From: Prolixibacteraceae bacterium
GTDB lineage: Bacteria > Bacteroidota > Bacteroidia > Bacteroidales > Prolixibacteraceae
Direction of reading: 5' to 3'
DNA: 7,975 bases
NCBI GenBank assembly: GCA_016931875.1
Contig: JAFGDX010000163.1
Span: 1-7,975 of the forward strand
The notes under the pieces are model-generated. The model made no database searches. It was not told where the DNA came from and saw only the letters and a list, made by a program, of their open reading frames with translations. Of the stretch, positions 6,914 through 7,975 are shown piece by piece. The stretch's first letter is position 1. Each line of letters begins with the position of its first letter. The position numbers and the translations under genes are program-made.

Positions 6914-6940
6914 TAGTTATATGGCAAAGGTATAACTATT
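6912..6940. promoter_or_regulatory. Inverted repeat over the candidate mgsA -7 box (possible operator)
   Basis: Perfect 10-bp arms AATAGTTATA (6912-6921) and TATAACTATT (6931-6940) are separated by 9 bases. On the minus strand the -7 match TACCTTTG (6925-6932) starts in one arm and fills the spacer. A dimeric regulator bound here would cover the promoter and start point. The AT-rich arms mean chance is possible. Confidence 0.42.
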
Positions 6941-7038
6941 GAAAGCACACTTTTGCAATAATCTTTTGGGGAAATGAGTTTCTTTAAATTTATTTAAACT
7001 TCAGCAGCGATTTTACGGGTAGTGGAATTGCCTGCCTG

Positions 7039-7975
7039 TTAGCCAAGTGCTTTTATTTCGTCTATAATGTTTAATGCCAGTTGGTTGGCATCTTCTTTTG
7101 TTTTTGCTTCGGAATAAATACGGATAATGGCTTCGGTATTTGACTTTCGAAGGTGTACCCATGAATCTTCAAAGTCTATTTTGATTCCATCAATATCATT
7201 TATTTTTTCATTTGCATATTTTTCCTTGATTCTTTCAAGAATGGCATCCACATCGGTTTCAGGAGTCAGTTCAATTTTATTTTTTGAAATAAAATAATCG
7301 GGATAGGTTTTACGGAGTTGCGAACATTTTAAGCCGCTTTTTGCCAGATGAGTGAGAAACAGCGCCACACCCACCAATGCATCGCGGCCGTAATGGCTTG
7401 CCGGATAAATTACACCGCCGTTTCCTTCGCCGCCAATTACGGCATTGGTTTCTTTTATTTTAGCCACCACATTTACCTCGCCCACGGCAGCAGCGGTATA
7501 TTTTAGCCCGTATTTTTCGGTAACATCGCGCAGGGCACGGCTCGATGAAAGATTGGAAACCGTATTTCCGGGCGTTTTGCTCAAAATATAATCGGCCACG
7601 GCAACCAGTGTGTATTCTTCGTTAAACATGGTTCCGTCTTCGTTGATAATGGATAAACGATCCACATCGGGGTCAACCACAAAACCAACATCAACATTGC
7701 TTTTTCTGATAATTTCACAAGTTTCAACCAGGTTTTCGGGGAGCGGTTCCGGGGTGTGGGCAAAGTGTCCGGTGGGCTCGCCGTTTATTTCAACCATATT
7801 TTTTACACCCAGCGCTTTCAGCAGGGCCGGAATTGCGATGCCTCCCACCGAATTTACCGCATCAAAAGCTACCGAGAAACCGGCATTTTGAATGGCTTCA
7901 ACATCCACCAGTTCCAAATCCAGAACTTTTTGAATATGAATTTCGGTGTAGTCTTTTTCAACGGTGGTTCCCAGA
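7039..7975 (-). CDS. glmM: Phosphoglucosamine mutase-like phosphohexomutase, C-terminal part (5' end beyond right edge)
   Basis: Interconverts glucosamine-6-phosphate and glucosamine-1-phosphate for UDP-GlcNAc and cell-wall synthesis, in the cytoplasm. About 311 residues are visible. The frame is open to the edge (codons to 7974), so the TTG at 7917 is internal and no true start is seen. The metal loop DPDVDRLSI (7648-7674) has the DxDxDR pattern. The sugar-binding segment GGEGNGGVIYPASHYGRDAL and the C-terminal phosphate-binding RKSNTEAIIRIYSEA (about 7105-7149) complete domains II to IV. Full-length homologues have about 460 residues, so roughly 150 are missing, including the phosphoserine loop. 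SNTEA replaces the commoner SNTEP. A phosphomannomutase or mixed-specificity role is possible; the choice of GlmM rests on the GEGNGG/SNTE style. Confidence 0.85.
   Translation of the reverse strand, partial: LGTTVEKDYTEIHIQKVLDLELVDVEAIQNAGFSVAFDAVNSVGGIAIPALLKALGVKNMVEINGEPTGHFAHTPEPLPENLVETCEIIRKSNVDVGFVVDPDVDRLSIINEDGTMFNEEYTLVAVADYILSKTPGNTVSNLSSSRALRDVTEKYGLKYTAAAVGEVNVVAKIKETNAVIGGEGNGGVIYPASHYGRDALVGVALFLTHLAKSGLKCSQLRKTYPDYFISKNKIELTPETDVDAILERIKEKYANEKINDIDGIKIDFEDSWVHLRKSNTEAIIRIYSEAKTKEDANQLALNIIDEIKALG

Noticed and set aside
6983..6998. TTTAAAT-tt-ATTTAAA inverted repeat downstream of the GlmM-like gene
   Set aside because: All A/T, so likely by chance in this composition; no GC stem or T-run to make a terminator.

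Overview
The window looks like a piece of a Bacteroidota chromosome, probably from the Marinilabiliales/Prolixibacteraceae or a related group. Three things point there. The intergenic DNA is AT-rich, and start codons generally lack a strong Shine-Dalgarno sequence. Four minus-strand genes each have a TAnnTTTG box upstream, the -7 element of the Bacteroidota primary sigma factor. The protein families also fit: a long secreted S9 peptidase, a CBM9-like/GHL10-like secreted pair, a VUT-type transporter and a GlmM-type mutase. The exact genus is inference. No phage, IS, CRISPR, tRNA or rRNA is visible.

Layout, left to right. Positions 1-494 (minus) hold the N-terminal part of an aspartate kinase, cut by the window edge. 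A 324-bp divergent intergenic region follows, then a secreted S9 (prolyl oligopeptidase/DPP IV-like) serine peptidase at 819-3203 (plus). Convergent to it is a queuosine-precursor transporter of the YhhQ/VUT family (3250-3954, minus), whose leader carries a compact hairpin with some preQ1-I riboswitch features. Next come a GHL10/COG1649-like putative glycoside hydrolase (4060-5133, minus) and a CBM9-like carbohydrate-binding protein (5130-6239, minus). Their reading frames share a 4-base ATGA overlap, with the CBM9-like gene first. Methylglyoxal synthase mgsA (6338-6808, minus) and the C-terminal two thirds of a phosphoglucosamine mutase-like enzyme (7039 to the right edge, minus) complete the window.

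Most of this is ordinary chromosome: amino-acid biosynthesis (aspartate kinase), cell-wall precursor synthesis (GlmM), triose-phosphate overflow (MgsA), tRNA modification precursor uptake (YhhQ) and peptide scavenging (S9). The only clear multi-gene unit is the coupled CBM9-like/GHL10-like pair, both apparently exported and probably acting on one glycan. The most interesting non-coding signals are the yhhQ leader hairpin and two adjoining inverted repeats at the mgsA promoter, one around the -7 box and one at the likely 5' end of the transcript. I did not find a convincing new defence or mobile system.
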